From contig NC_090783.1 of the NCBI RefSeq assembly GCF_040054535.1, positions 3,265,001 to 3,329,000 of the forward strand: a DNA stretch of 64,000 nt, read 5' to 3'. Shown piece after piece: positions 1 through 25,389 of the stretch (the first letter of the stretch is position 1; the number at the start of each line of letters is the position of its first letter). Below the pieces are notes generated by a model, which worked only from the letters and a program-made list of their open reading frames with translations, searched no databases and was not told where the DNA came from. Source of the DNA: Antennarius striatus. Its lineage: Eukaryota > Chordata > Actinopteri > Lophiiformes > Antennariidae. The translations under genes and the position numbers were made by a program.

Positions 1-4
1 TCTG

Positions 5-41
<37 letters not shown>

Positions 42-215
42 TGCTGGAGTGACCTGTTGGTGTAGGTGTCAAACTGGTGAGCAGGCGCTCGCCAGCGGTG
101 AGAAATGAGAGTGAGAAGCTGAGGAGACGGTGTGAGACGTAAGAGGAGAAGAGCTCTGAAAGCTGAGACGACTGGAAAACGGGAAGGAGATGGAGTGGGA
201 AAGTCAGATTGGAAT

Positions 216-261
<46 letters not shown>

Positions 262-2354
262 TAGACACGGACTTCAGCACAGAATGGTTTCATAAACAGG
301 CTCTTACAGTAACATAGTGACACCCCCCCACCCCCCCATCACATCACATGTCTGGAGGACAGTCTCACTTCCTCCCCATCCACTCTCGCTTCAGAACCCC
401 CCCCCCCATCTTGTGTCAGTTGTGGCATTTGCAGTACAAAATCTGAACCCACCCCCCCCTCTTCATTTGACCACAGTTCTGCTAGTGAGACAGGAAATGC
501 ATGGGGGGCTGAGGAGTGGGGGGGGGGTAGATAAATGAAGTCTTTGCATGCTTCAGCGGCAGCAGAAGTGAATTCCACTCTTCTGATGGTGTAAACACAT
601 GCTCTTGAGGTGTCGACCAATCACAGCCCTGCGCAGGTGGAGCCGCTGCCGTTAACGGGTTTTGTTGAGTCGGCGATGTTGGATTGATGGTTCGCAGGTC
701 AAAAGGTCGGCATCAAGGTGGCGCCGGACTGGGGGCTTAAAAAAAAAAAAAAAAAAAAGAGATAAAAAGGTCCAATTATGGATTGGCTTGAAGGGCAGTT
801 GTGGATTTAATAGTCTTAAAGCCTCCAATGAGATCTGGAGGTCATGTGATCACTCAAGTCTGTCTGCAAGATCCAGTTCTCACTGGATTTTGAGGAACTT
901 GTTTGATTTGTACATTTTTATCCGCCCGCCTCCCACTGAAGTGAATTATTTTGTCAGATTTAGACGCTCGCACCCACATGGACGTTTGGCCGCACCTCTG
1001 CCGGCCGCCTCAGGATGTTATCAGGACCGCTGCTGTACCCCAAACGGTTCCGCCGTGAAGTCTGGGTCGTCAAGGGGTGCGTTTGTTTGTGCGACTGTCA
1101 ATGCAGGATGACTGGGGAAAGTAGTCAAGAAGGAAGGCGAATGGATTTAAAGGTGGATCCTTCTTTTATTTCCCACCTTCTTTACACACGAAGCAACCGA
1201 CATCCAAAGCTGATCCGACGCGTTCAGGATTGTTTGACCTTTATTTAAACGGGACATCTGGGACGTCGCCCTGTCTGTGGGATGTTTTGATGGGTGTTTG
1301 TCACCATTTTAAAGTTTTATATATAAAACTGAGTTGATTTTTTAGAAGGAAACAATCAAAAACAATCACAAATAATTCCCATGCTCCTTGAACCTGTCGC
1401 ACCGTGGCCAGTCGTCTTTGGCCAACAAATGCCGGCTGTTTATTTAAAGGTTTCCAGTTCAACCATTATAACCCATAGTACTGATGTCAAAGACGCTGCA
1501 GCTCCAGTCTGGAGCTCCAGATGCGATAGTGGTGCAGAAACAGGAGGACGTATTGAATATCAAACGTGCTCGAGGTGGACCGGTTTGGTTCGGTCCGTCG
1601 CCACATCCCTGCAACTTCCTCCCAACGGGGCTTGTTTACGAGTTGGTGACGGAGGAGGCCAGAGAGGCGGAGCTCCCAAATTCAAAGCATTGTTTCTGAA
1701 TTATTTAGAAGTTATCATTATTATTATTATTATTATTCCGATTCTTTTCCCTTGTGTTGCCCGATACCAGAGAAACTGTATCATGGCGGGAAGGTGAAGG
1801 ATCGTGTTCATCAGAGGCGTCTTGAGGGGAATGAGAGGAATGTGAAGGGTGTTCGTGTTCCTGGTTTGGTGGAATGTCAGTGAACTGGTGTGAACCTGTT
1901 CTGACATGCAGGGCAGATTCAGTGGGGGGGGGGGGTTTGTTTGTTTTTTTGTTTCAGATGTTTCTTCTGTGCATTTTGGGTGTGTTTGAATACCTGCTCT
2001 GCAAGTTAAAGCATTATTTTCCCCGCCTTTACCTTTTCTTTCATTGGTGTTCATTTATGTGCATGTGTAGACCCGTGTGTGTGTGTGTGTGTGTGTGTGT
2101 TTGTGCGCGCGTGCATGTGTGTGTTTACATGCTGAAGCTGAAAAGAGTCGCTCTCATGTCATTTCCTGTCAGACTGACCCAGATTATCAGATTCTGAAGA
2201 TCAATTTTCCTTTCTTGTTCACCGATCAGAGGAAGTTTTATAAGAAGTATTCTGATTAACCAAAAAAAAAACGACAACAACTTTATTCACGTTGAAACAA
2301 GCTTTACACATGCAGGAAATTACATCAGCTAAAGGCTAATATCATGTGTGCTTC

Positions 2355-2480
2355 CACGTAACAATCAAACTTTATTTATAAAGCAACTTTCACACAATTT
2401 ACATCTTTAAAACAAAGAAGAAATTAGATTTAGAAATTTAAATTACATGTAAAAGTATGACAAACACATGAAATTATGCT
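2355..2480 (-). repeat. LINE 3'-tail-like dispersed repeat fragment
   Basis: The stretch around caatcaaactttatttataa reads, on the minus strand, as the family of teleost LINE tails that end with a short Ttta/Tgatt-type tandem. Identity is from memory of common fish repeats, not from a search. Confidence 0.4.
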
Positions 2481-4199
2481 AATCCCAATTGAGGCTGAAG
2501 GGTTGGACCGAGATTAGAATTTTGACTTGATGATAGTTCACGCTTGGGAAGCGTCCTCTGGGGACCATGAACATCCTGCTGGTTCATCCATTAGGTGGTT
2601 CTGATCTGAACTGATCTCACCTCATCAGTAAAGATGTTTCTAAAGGATATTTACAGCATTTAAAAAAAAAAAAATCTTCCACCAGCGTGCAGCGCGTCAG
2701 CTGACCAGGAAGTCTTTGGCTTTCATCATACGTTACATCCTTATTTGGCTTCTGGAGGCGTGTCTCTGACGGCTGTTTGCTCACGTCTTGCTGAGGAGAT
2801 CTGTGATTATTCACATATTTTTACACCTCGACTCGAAGATAAAATCTGCTTTTCAACTGTGGGGGGGGAAAAAAAGTACAAACGCGTAAAATACCAAATA
2901 TTAATCTCGTCTTTGTGCCCAGATTAGAAATGAAAAGATGATAGGAAGAATAATATTTTTAAAAATGCAGCTCGCGTCGTTCTTGAGATATCTTGAGGTG
3001 TCGTTGACTGGATGGAGACCGCGGTTGAATTTTAATCCTGATCAGGAGTTGAAGTGAAATTTTGAAAGGTTTGTCAGTCAGAAATTGATTAAAAAGACTC
3101 ACTGGTGACAAGATGACTGGAAAAAACAACATTTTCTTGTGCGCCTGATCACAGTGCAGCGCCTGGTCGTCTGTGAGGTTCTTCACAGTGAATTTTAATG
3201 ATGTCAGATCTTCCCTTATCAGTAGATGGCAGATGTCACGATGGATAACTGGATGTCAATGTCTGGGAAACAACCCCGGGATGATTCTTGATGGGAATGA
3301 AGATGAAATGAACAAATTATAGCCAAAGGAAACAAGAACGGGTGATGAAATAATTCTGTGGTTTTAAGCGCGCATGTTTGGTCGTTATGGTAACACTTTT
3401 GAACGTATTCGTCTTAACTACCTTCTAAAAATTACACAGGTGTGTAACTTGAAAACAGGAAGACAAAGAAAAGGTGGAATCAGCTGGAAATTGGTTCTAT
3501 TTTTGAAAATCTGAAATTAGATCAATTATCAAAATTCCTGTTTTTGTCAGTAATGAATTGTCAGGTTGATTCCAACGTGGCCATGAAGGTGTTTCTGTAT
3601 TTTATGATATAAAAATGTAAAAATATACTCCTCAAAAGTCAGATTCTATCTTTAGATTGTACATTTAATACCTGGATTTATTTTAGTTTTTAATTTTCCC
3701 TTTCAAATTTCCATTTAAATCGTACTTTAAACAGTCAATATTTTTTACTGAGTAGATTAATTGAACAATCCTGGTTCTTCATTCTGCTTCTGTCGTTCTG
3801 TTCCTCACGTTTTCTGTGTTTAACATAAAAGATTCTCAAACAATATTTTCTATTTCTATGGCACAGATGAATCCTTTAATAATTTCATATTAAAATAATG
3901 AATAGAAAATAGAAAAAAAAAGTATTTTATTTATGAAAACTTGATAAACAAGGCGATGGAATGTTAAAACTGAAAATAATTTGTTCCGGTTACGTTAAGA
4001 AACTTAAGGGTCACTTGTTGATTGGTCACCTGCCGAGGTCAAAGGTCAAAGGCGGCTGTTCTGCTGTTAGATATGAAACTATTAAACTCTTTTCATGAGG
4101 ATCTCATTAACATGCAGGATGTTTGTTTGTGTGTTTTTCACGTTGTGTATCGATTTCTATCGACGTTGATCACAGACACAGCTCTGGTTTTTGTTCCTG

Positions 4200-4239
<40 letters not shown>

Positions 4240-5685
4240 ATGCGTGCAGGATGCTCCCATTCAAACAGCGAGCGTCAGTGAAGCGACGTGTGTTTGTGTT
4301 GTGGAGGTAAACTGACTCATCCTGACGTCAATGGATCGCTGCCACTAGCCTAGCCGCAGTCGATGGTAAACACCGCTAGCGTTAGCCTCAAAGACGAGAT
4401 GGAAAAGGATCCAGGATGGGATGCACCGAGTCAACCCACTCAGATGATCTGGAGACGGGGCCAAAACGTTCTTCAGCACCAAAAAAGAAAAACGTTTTGG
4501 TTTTCCCTGGAGTGCTGCAATAATGTCCTGTTGAGAGCGGAGCTTCATAAGTGGATTGATTTTTTTTTTTTCCCAGGATGAATAAATCAATGCCGGCCAG
4601 TATAAGGAATAAATAATATTCATAGCATAGGTTAGTTTGAGCATGCATCTCTAATGGTAGAGATGGAAAGACATTAGAATTAGATTCTGATCTGTCGCTT
4701 TGTGTTGCCTGCACAGTGGTTAATGCTAGCCGGCCGCTAATATCAGGTATCAGACTGCTATCAAACAAACAAAAGCAGATTAAGTAGTCTCTGTTCGATC
4801 GGAGCCGAAACCGATCCGCCCCTCTAATTACCTCCAGCCTCCACCTCCAGGGCTGAGGGAGTATTTACTGACAGCTGCCCAGGTGGTGCAGGTGTTTGAA
4901 AAATTCTCAACGCATCCCAGGCTTGAATTCTGCCTTCTAATCATCACTGAAAACTGTTTTCCAGCAAGACACAGAACCATTATAGATATCGAGCCAATAT
5001 AGAGTCAATATTGTTCTTTTCGATCTTCAGAACAAACTTCAAACTACCGACGCTAACGCCGCTTTGATCGGCTGGATGTGTAAATAAATAAAGACCTGCA
5101 GCCAAGTCACTTTCACTCTAATTTGGTCCCCGTGTAATTTGGATGATGCCGTTATAATTAGCATAATGTCAGTGTCAGTTGTAGAACCAGATGAACCAGT
5201 GTGGAGATCATTTTTGAAATACTTTTATTTCCACATAGAGGGAACATTCTGTTAGATCTGAAATATCTCCAGATCTAACAAGAGAAACCGGAGAGATGGA
5301 TTTCAATCGATCGGTTTGATTGGCGATTTCACACTTAATAATGTGAGGCCGGGTCAGGTTACAGGTCAGAGGTCGCCCTCATCTGCATTATTCCTGTCAG
5401 GAAGTTTTTATTTATGTATTTATAATTGGTTTTATTTTATTTTTAAAAAAAATCTGAATACAACTGATCACCTCTAGGTTTCCCTGAATCTGCTCTGCCT
5501 CTTGCCTCCACATCGGAATTCATCGTTGTCCTCCTGGATACAACAACAACAACAACAACAACAGTGGCCATGTGTGTCGATGCTTGAGCGACGGCGGCTC
5601 GTCGTCTGATGGAGGGAACGTCCCGATGTTCCTGTCGATGTGAAACTGTTGGCCCGCTGTCATCCTGAGTGTTCGTCACGTGGTC

Positions 5686-5721
<36 letters not shown>

Positions 5722-5879
5722 ATTTATTTATTTTTAAGGGCTCTGATTTGTCGTTATTGTTGTCAGTCCCACAAAACGGGGCGGGTGTAGACTCGACCGT
5801 AGGGCTCAGCCTGGTTGCTAGGCAACAGAGCTAAGACCTCTTCGGCAGGTCACTGGGCCTGTCTTTCTGTAGTGTGTGC

Positions 5880-5917
<38 letters not shown>

Positions 5918-6156
5918 CATTGTAGGAGCAAAAAAGTGTGACTCCATCGTTCACGGGTTTTCTGTTGCTCCAGTTTTCTGTCTTTCTGACACACTTGAAA
6001 CACAAATGAATTCTCCACCCCCTCACACTGCCTCAAACCCAGCTGTGCCCCCATCCCTTCCTGCCCACACACACACACACTGAGTCTATCTTTCTCCCTG
6101 TTGGGTGGAATTTATCCTTCATTCTTTCTTTTCCTCTCATTGTTTCATTCTTTTTG

Positions 6157-6192
<36 letters not shown>

Positions 6193-6521
6193 CCGTCCCC
6201 GTGATCACAGCGTGTGTTCATTTGCATGTTGGACAGTTGTGTTTTTACCCCCGAGCGACGGCGTTCTCTGTGCTGTCGCTCAGGACTGACATAGAGCCGT
6301 ACCAATAAAGAAACGCCAGTCTTTGTAGGTCGTCTAGGCGCCCGTTGACGTGGTTGACCTTCTGTCCTACACAAACAAACAGTCACACCTCAACAAATAT
6401 CAACAGTCGGCTGCTTGACTGCTAGAAATACAGGAAAAGCACAGCCAGTCGCCGCGGCGCCTCATGAAAATGTAACGAGAATGTGAATAATTAAGATTAA
6501 ACCAGAGCGTAATGTCACCCT

Positions 6522-6575
<54 letters not shown>

Positions 6576-7089
6576 TTGTAATCTGAAGTGTCTGGTGTTG
6601 CAGATCATGGATTATGCTTTATTTATCCGACCCAGAACGTTTTGTTTAAAGTTAAACCGATGATCTGAAAATGTGTTTCATGTGTTTCAAAATCCGTTTT
6701 TATATCATAAGACATAAAATGAGATGCATATTCATATGTGAGTTACTACAAAAAAATGCTTATTTTATTCTGAAATAGTATCCAATAATAGTATTATTAT
6801 CAATCATTTATAATTATAGGTGATCATTACTGTAAAACTCAAAGTAATGACAATGAAGCAACAGCCAAAAATCCTAAATATTTGTGAAATAAATATAAAA
6901 ACAGAAGCACAAAATTTCCCAATGAAGGCAAATATGATTATTTTCTGTGAATCCGGGTAATTTTGAATATTCCAGCTTTGGTTTCAGGGAATTTTAGAAC
7001 ACGTTTTTTTTAATTGACAACTGAAATTTTTATACCATTCCAGACAGAAATTGTTGGGTTCATAATGAAAATAATCATAATGGTCTCTT

Positions 7090-7800
7090 GTTTGCGGGGC
7101 AGCTCTGTAAATAGATTTTACAAAGCGCTTCACACAACAGGAAATCATAAAGAACAATGCAACAGGCGGGGAAATGAATTGCACAACCAGCGAGAATAAT
7201 TCAATGAAAAACGGCAATAAAATATGGAAAGAGAAGCAAAACGAAACTGAGAAGAAGGAAGGAAACCTCTCAGAGAAGAAGAGATTTAAAAGAGGTCACT
7301 GTTTCTTCTGACCTGATTTCCTCAGGCAGATTTTTCCATTGCTTCGGGGCTTTGAAAGCAAACGCTCTATCATCTCTAGCCTTCAGCCGTTCCTCAGGAA
7401 TGGATAAAAGTCCTCTTTCCTAGGATTACAGGCACCAAAATTGTTTGCATGGAATTAACAGTCAAAAGACATCGCTGGAGCGTTAGAAGTCAGTAATAAG
7501 ATCTCATCATGAATTCTGAAACAGATTTGGGAGCCAATGGCCGGCGGTTCAAAATCCCGATCTACAGGAAATGCCGTGACCTCGTGCAGGTAGATGTAGG
7601 TAACTCAGTCATCAGCATAAAAACGCATGAGGGCGTCGTTCTATGAATAATATGTTCAAGGAAAAGCCTAGAAAATAAAATATAATTGGTCCCAATTCTG
7701 ACCCCTGAGGGGCACCGTACTTGATGGGAGCCAAAGACGGCAGGTGGTTATTAATAGAAACACAGAACCTCCTTTCGGACAGGTGTTGAGATCAGGATTT
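7090..7800 (-). mobile_element. Decayed non-LTR retrotransposon (LINE) fragment
   Basis: On the minus strand, 7716-7699 reads APQGS and 7622-7608 reads FYADD, about 30 codons apart. These are the two conserved reverse-transcriptase blocks of L2/CR1-type LINEs (xPQGSxLGP and the YADD catalytic box). A one-base frame change separates them and stops follow FYADD, so the copy is dead. DNA from about 7300 to 7560 resembles repeat sequence common in teleost genomes. The tttacaaagcgcttcacaca near 7117 resembles a LINE 3' region. Outer limits are approximate. Confidence 0.7.
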
Positions 7801-9189
7801 AAAGATGTCCTAGATATTCCTACCCGGTTCTGGTTAACAAACTTTCGGGATCAGCTGTGTTAAACTTTTGCAGTCGGGTCCATGAGAACGAGGACAAAGA
7901 CATCCGAACATCGGCCGCCATTGAAAGCCCCCAGCGTTGTGGCGTTTACGGTAATATAGACGAAACGGCTTCGTTTTTTCACTCTCCCACCCTCAACGGT
8001 CAATAGAACCATTGATTCGTTGTTCCCAAGGTGGAGATATTCTCGCTAAGCTAACGATCTGATTGTATATTATATAGTATCCTGACTTATCCCGACCCAT
8101 CATACCTGTCTCCTGTCCTACCACCTGTATAGAATCCCATTTTACATTACCTGTACCCCATTGTACCCCTATCTTCTTCTATCCTGCCCCATTCCATCTT
8201 GCTTGGAACGTATTTACTCTCGCGCACATCCTTTCCTTTTTTTTTTTTTTTAGATGAACAGATGTCAACCTTGAAAGACGGGCGTTTGAACACCACAGAT
8301 CCCTAACCCTAATCCCGTTGTCGACGGAAACGGAATATAAATGAGCCGCAAGAGGTTACCAAAGCTTTGACGAACTTTATTAACAAAGTATGAGTAAAAA
8401 ACTTTTTCCAATCAACGTCACAATCAAAAGGGAACTTGAGGAGTGAAGCGGAGCTCATCAGCTGATGAACAGCTTCACTTTAAACCCTTGGGTTATGCTG
8501 ATGTGCTCAGAAGTACCGGACGAATGATTGGAATTATTCCTTCACAGCCCGATTGTTCAACTCAGAGATGCCAGAGAAAAAAAAAGTCTTGATCACCTGA
8601 TAGCTAACTGCTAATCGCCACCATTCATCTGTGTAAAGAGAACAACATGAAGCCGTGGTTTAATGTTTCCTTCTCTATTTGTGTGTGGTTCTCCACTCTG
8701 ATGTTACCCGTTAATGATTCTTCTAGGAGAATTAAATTAGCTTTTTAGCATTTTATCTCCCGCGGATGTTAACCTTTTGATAAGCATCAACCAATTCGGA
8801 ACGCCTCGGATCACACAGCGGCAAAACGTGTAAAATATTGCCCCCGATACGACTGATGGCGCAAACCTAAAATTAAATCACCGGATGCTTCCGCTACAGA
8901 TGTTTTTTTTAGGCCAACTTTAAAAAGTCAAACCACCAGGTGCGTTTGGATCCGACTCTGTGGGACGTTTCCTGCTGCAGCTTTAATGTTCCTGTGATGA
9001 TGAGACGTCCCGCTATGGGGGCTTTAAATATAAGCTCATCTACACTGAAGGCAATAAGCAATAAAATGAGCTGAAAGGGCGCTGGAGGATTACAAACTTC
9101 CAAGGATGCTTTGCCTCTGACAAATCCGTGTCTGTTTAAAGTTATATACGAGCGTGTCTTATAACACAGATTAAAGTTATGTTAGAGAG

Positions 9190-9515
9190 TTTGACTGTGA
9201 AACACAGGGGCCACAAGGGCCCACATTAGAAACCTGAATTGTGTCAGAGAGCCACACCTACGATAACAAACTTAATTCTACTTCCATTGCAAAATGCATT
9301 AAATCAAATACTTTGAGTAGCTGTTACTGATAATCGGGAGAATAAAACACTCTGTAAATATTTATATTAAGCTGTTTGAAATTATGGTGTTTAATTTATG
9401 TAATTTGTTTAATTTGTTTGTGATTTACGATTGGCCTCACGCGGGCCGGACAGGGATGTGCAAAGGGCCGGATGTGGCCCTCGGGCCGCAGTTTGCCCAG
9501 GTCTGGTTTAACGCT
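9190..9515. mobile_element. hAT-like non-autonomous DNA transposon fragment
   Basis: The right part (9436-9508), with gggccggatgtggccctcgg and then gccgcagtttgcccaggtctgg, resembles the terminal region of very common hAT-derived MITEs. A weak inverted counterpart (cacaggggccacaaggg) is at about 9202-9220. No transposase remains. Family assignment is by resemblance only. Confidence 0.4.
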
Positions 9516-9821
9516 ATAAATAAAAATATGACGGAAATAAAAGTATTAGAGGGATAAACGTGATGCATATATGCCAGTATTTTATTTAATATTTAATTCG
9601 TATTTAATTCTTTTATCGTTTTAATTTGTTTGACTGAAATATGAACAGATGTTCGCCTCTCACCATGCGTCCCTCCAGCAGAACGTGGCGGGCGCTGGCC
9701 GCTGTCAATCTGAGCATCTGAGGCCTCATCCTCCACGTGTTGATTATTATGGGATGCCACTGTGCCGCCGTCTTCAGGAAGCTGAGCTGACCTTTGCTTT
9801 CATGTCTCTGTTTCTCCGCAG

Positions 9822-21537
<11,716 letters not shown>

Positions 21538-21836
21538 AGTCGGGTTGATCGCGACTCGGACCGGACTTTCCCTCCGGCCCGGTTCCATTCATGGAATTCT
21601 CATCCGGCATCTCATGGCACCTTTAGACTGAAACCATCGACACTTAAAGCCACAACCCATCATTTAACGGCGACAACGATCACAAACCGCCCCCGAAACG
21701 CAGAATCAGACTGCAGATGGCTTCAGCTGCTGGTTTGGTCCCACTGGGACTGGGTTTCACCAGAACCGGGCTGGTTTCCAGTAATCTCCAGCTGGCCTCC
21801 TGGTGAAGCAGCTCAGTGCAAAGTGAATGTCTAACT

Positions 21837-21867
<31 letters not shown>

Positions 21868-23300
21868 ATGGTTTACTCGGGTTTTATTCTCTTCGACCTC
21901 CGGAGGTTACGTCATGAACATTCCATGATCAATACGTACGTATATGTGTCCACACACACACACACACATACATATGCGTGTCTGTTCAGGATGTGGTTTT
22001 GAATGAAAATCCTGATTTATGGCTTCATGTCAAAGTTAGTCCTGACTTAGTCTTAAACACGTCTCGTCTTCCAAACTGATGCAAAACAAAACAGAAAAAA
22101 AAAAAACAAGAAAAAAAATCCCCTCGACGCCGTCAGGCAGTGATATTTAAAGCTGTCTGTCGTTCTGTCCTCTATGGCGGTGTGTCTGCAGTGGGTTAGT
22201 GCTGTGTAGGCCTATACAGTCTTTGTGGTCCAGCTCCATGCCATATCTATTGGTGCAATAAATCCTTAAGATTCTTTTTTATTTTATTTTTTTTGATGCC
22301 ACAGAGGATTAAAAACCTCTGCAGCTCCAGTTTATCGATGCAAAGTGATTTATTTTTATTTTTTTAAACTTCCATTGCTCCGATCAGGTCTTAGTTCCCC
22401 ACTTTGGATGCTATGTTACTTACTAATGGTGTCAATATACGCGTCGCTAACTTAAAGAGTCTGCTTTAAAAAAAAGCACGGGTTGAACACTGTTTTGCTG
22501 TAACTATAAAACGTGTGAACTGAACATATAAAGTAGATGTAATAATTGTGATCTAGTGTTTGTGTAAATAGGGATGAGCTAGAAGTGGTTTCCATGGTGA
22601 TCTCACACAAATCCTCACCGCACTTTAAAGCCCTGCCATCACTTTTTACTTTGTCTTCCCCTCCTCTTCCTCCTCCTCCTCTTCCTCTTTCTTAAATCTC
22701 CACTTGGTCTCTTGTCTCTTTAATTTTTTTTGTGTTATTGTTGTTCAGTCCTCTCTTGCCCCCCCCCCCCAGGTAGGACTCACTATAAAGAAAAGGAGCT
22801 GGGAAGGGGAGGCGAGTAAGACAAAAAAAAAAGGAACGGGGGGAGAATAAAGTGTTTACTATGCAAAATGCAGGAGAAGAAGAGGAAGAAGAGGAGGAGG
22901 AGGAAGCGATTTTTTTATAAAGCAACATGAAATTGTTAAACTGAACACTTGCATGCGCTGTCTTCACCTGCACATTAGAGACACCTGCAGGATTCCACCC
23001 ACATTAAAGTCAATTATCCAGCTGTCATTTCAGTAACTCTGGGCTTTTGTGTTTTATTGGCCGGTACATTCCGGATCTCTTTTACCTACATGATCACACA
23101 GAGATCTGTGTGAATGTACGTGTGTGGTCTTGTTCTGCACTGAGCAGCAGATGTTCTTCATATTAAGTACATGAGTGATACCCCGAAGGTGCACCAGGAC
23201 GGTGTCTCTTCATAGACTGCTTGCTTGCATGCTCTGTGTAACACATTAGTTAAATACAGGATAAATACCAATAAAGAGTTTGTATAAAAAGTGAAAGTCA
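21538..23300 (+). other. prkcb: Probable 3' UTR of prkcb beta-II
   Basis: Follows the beta-II stop. It holds (TG)n at 21836-21859, (GC)n to 21867 and (CA)n at 21951-21968, which can pair as a hairpin in RNA. AATAAA occurs at 22257-22262 and at 23270-23275; the latter is followed by a T/G-rich stretch and is the likelier distal site. Confidence 0.6.
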
Positions 23301-23879
23301 GGTTTGTTTCTTGAAAGAGAAAATCAGTTTAATAGATTTCAGATTGTTTGGGGTGAGAAGAGCTCAGATCATAGTGGGAGAAAACAGGTTCCTGTCAGAT
23401 GAGAAGGACATTTCCAAGTATAACTTTTGAGAATTTAATATTCTGATGTGTTTGGATGAACATTTTCAGATTGGGTTCTGCTAACAATTCACAGATGGGC
23501 AGTTTGTAAGTGTAAAATAATGACAATCTAAAAAGTGTTGTTTTCTTCTTTAAATTAAGAATGACCTAAAACAGTCATCAGAATTGTAAGGAAGGTAACT
23601 CTTGTGAGGTTTACTGGTTTTGAAATTTTCCAGAATTTAAACTAACTTCCAAATGAACCCCCATTTGGATTTTTTTTTGGGGGGGGAGGGTGATGGTGTT
23701 GGTGGTGGGGGTCTGTACTTGAACGCACCACTGTGATGCTCTTGTGTAACAGTGCTGCTGTCCTTGGTGCTGGACTAGTGCGCTGCGCTCCGAGCCATGT
23801 GTGTGGATGTGTGTGTGTGTGTATGTGGGGGGGGGGTCACCGGTTTGAGACCTGCGCACAGACAGAACAGTCATCACAT

Positions 23880-24183
23880 TGTCCCGCTTGGAACTGAGAG
23901 TAACTGTCAGCAACTTTTTGACGGAAATCCTCCTCCTGCGCGCTTCTGACATGGAAACGTCCCGTCTGAGCGCGTTTTAGCGCGTCTGAGGAGGAAATGA
24001 CGCGCACAGATACCCAGAGAGTTATCCACGGGTGTAACGCGTCCTGTAGAACATGTTCCCCCCCCAGCCGATCGGAACCAGAATAAGATAGAACACCGGT
24101 GGGAACGTTTTTAACGGGTTCGGACCTCTAGAGGAGGAGGAGGAGGAGGAGGAGGAGGAGGAGGAGGAGGAGGCTGGGCCGAC
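23880..24183 (+). promoter_or_regulatory. Likely cacng3 5' UTR/promoter-proximal region with (GGA)n
   Basis: CpG-richer DNA upstream of the start codon, with repeated gcgcg/gcgtctga motifs at 23938-24005. A (GGA)14 tract at 24131-24173 ends about 10 nt before the ATG. No TATA box was recognised. The start is chosen because it gives the family N-terminus (MRLCNRG, then TM1). Confidence 0.5.
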
Positions 24184-25354
24184 ATGAGGCTGTGTAACCG
24201 GGGGATGATGATGCTGCTGACCACGGCGGGGGCTTTCTGCGCCTTCAGCCTCATGACCATCGCCGTGGGGACGGACTACTGGCTCTACTCCCGCGGGATG
24301 TGTCGCTCCAAGAGCCAGAACGACAACGAGACCGTCCGGAAGAACGAGGAGGTCCTGACCCACTCGGGTCTGTGGAGAACCTGCTGCACCGAGGGTAGGA
24401 AAGAAAGTCACTCTCCTGACCCCACAAGCCCACTGACGCGCCAGATCCACGCTAGGGGACTTATTAGAGGTCATATAGCAGGTCTGATCCTCTGGTGGAC
24501 AATGTTTAATACTAAAGTAGAGCATGAATACTATGTATTAACCACTAGAGGTCTGATAAAACTTAAACACCAGTTTAAGTCCTGGACATTCTGACTTTCT
24601 GGACTTCTTCTCTTACAGTTTTCCCTCGTCCCACCCCCTCTTTCCCTGCTGACCCATAAAGCTTTAATAGAGAGGTAACAATGACCGTCGATTCCTCAAC
24701 AGCCCTGTGTTGTGTGTGAGTGTGTGTGTGTGTGTGTGTGTCAGTCCACATCACAAGAAAACACAGGCAGGAACATGTAGAGCTTGGGATTTGTACAATA
24801 ATTAAAAAGAAAGCAACAAACAAACAAACAAACAAACGATTCTTGTTGATGCACGGATGCTGCAGAAGTTTCCAACTTCCTGTTTGAGGAAAACAACACA
24901 AAACATCCTAAATCCTTTTTTCCCTCATCTGGACATTTTGACAACAGTCTGAATAAACAGTCGTGTGACTCTCTCTCTCTCTCTCTCTCTCTGGAAGCTG
25001 TTGACAGGCTTCTGTGAACTGAATCAGTTTGGCTTTGGTAACCATGGTGATCGGAGTCACAATCAATACTGGTCAATCAGGGCAGCACTTTGGGACACGT
25101 TTATCAATGCGATGATCATGCGTGTTGGGGAAAAAAGGTCGCTGACAGCAGGATTCGTTCAGTTAGAATTGTTGTGGTGGTTTTGGGGTCTGATCTAATG
25201 TAAAAAAAAAAAGGGGGGGGCCCAGGAAAACAAATAATCTAAGAAATAATTTAAAGAATGAGAAAAAACAGATAAACACTGCAGATACAAAAATGTTTTA
25301 TAATAATATATATAATATAATAAAATATAATATAATATACGATAATATAGTATA

Positions 25355-25389
<35 letters not shown>

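Larger units (their letters stand above)
1..9821. other. Intron of prkcb (repeat-rich)
   Basis: No exon was recognised here. The next upstream prkcb exon (the small C1A exon) was searched for by eye and not seen, so it should lie outside the window. Contents are (GT)n arrays at 6-40, 217-260, about 2072-2101, 4200-4239, 5690-5719, 5877-5908, 6162-6190 and 6528-6574, A/T-rich filler, LINE-derived fragments and a hAT-like fragment. Confidence 0.7.

Noticed and set aside
5443..5679. 78-codon minus-strand frame with poly-Val
   Set aside because: Contains a (CAA)n repeat and has no recognisable domain or splice context.
8300..8325. ccctaaccctaatcc telomere-like phrase
   Set aside because: Only two imperfect units; not an interstitial telomere array.
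24022..24525. 167-codon minus-strand frame with poly-Ser
   Set aside because: Antisense of cacng3 exon 1 and its (GGA)n tract.
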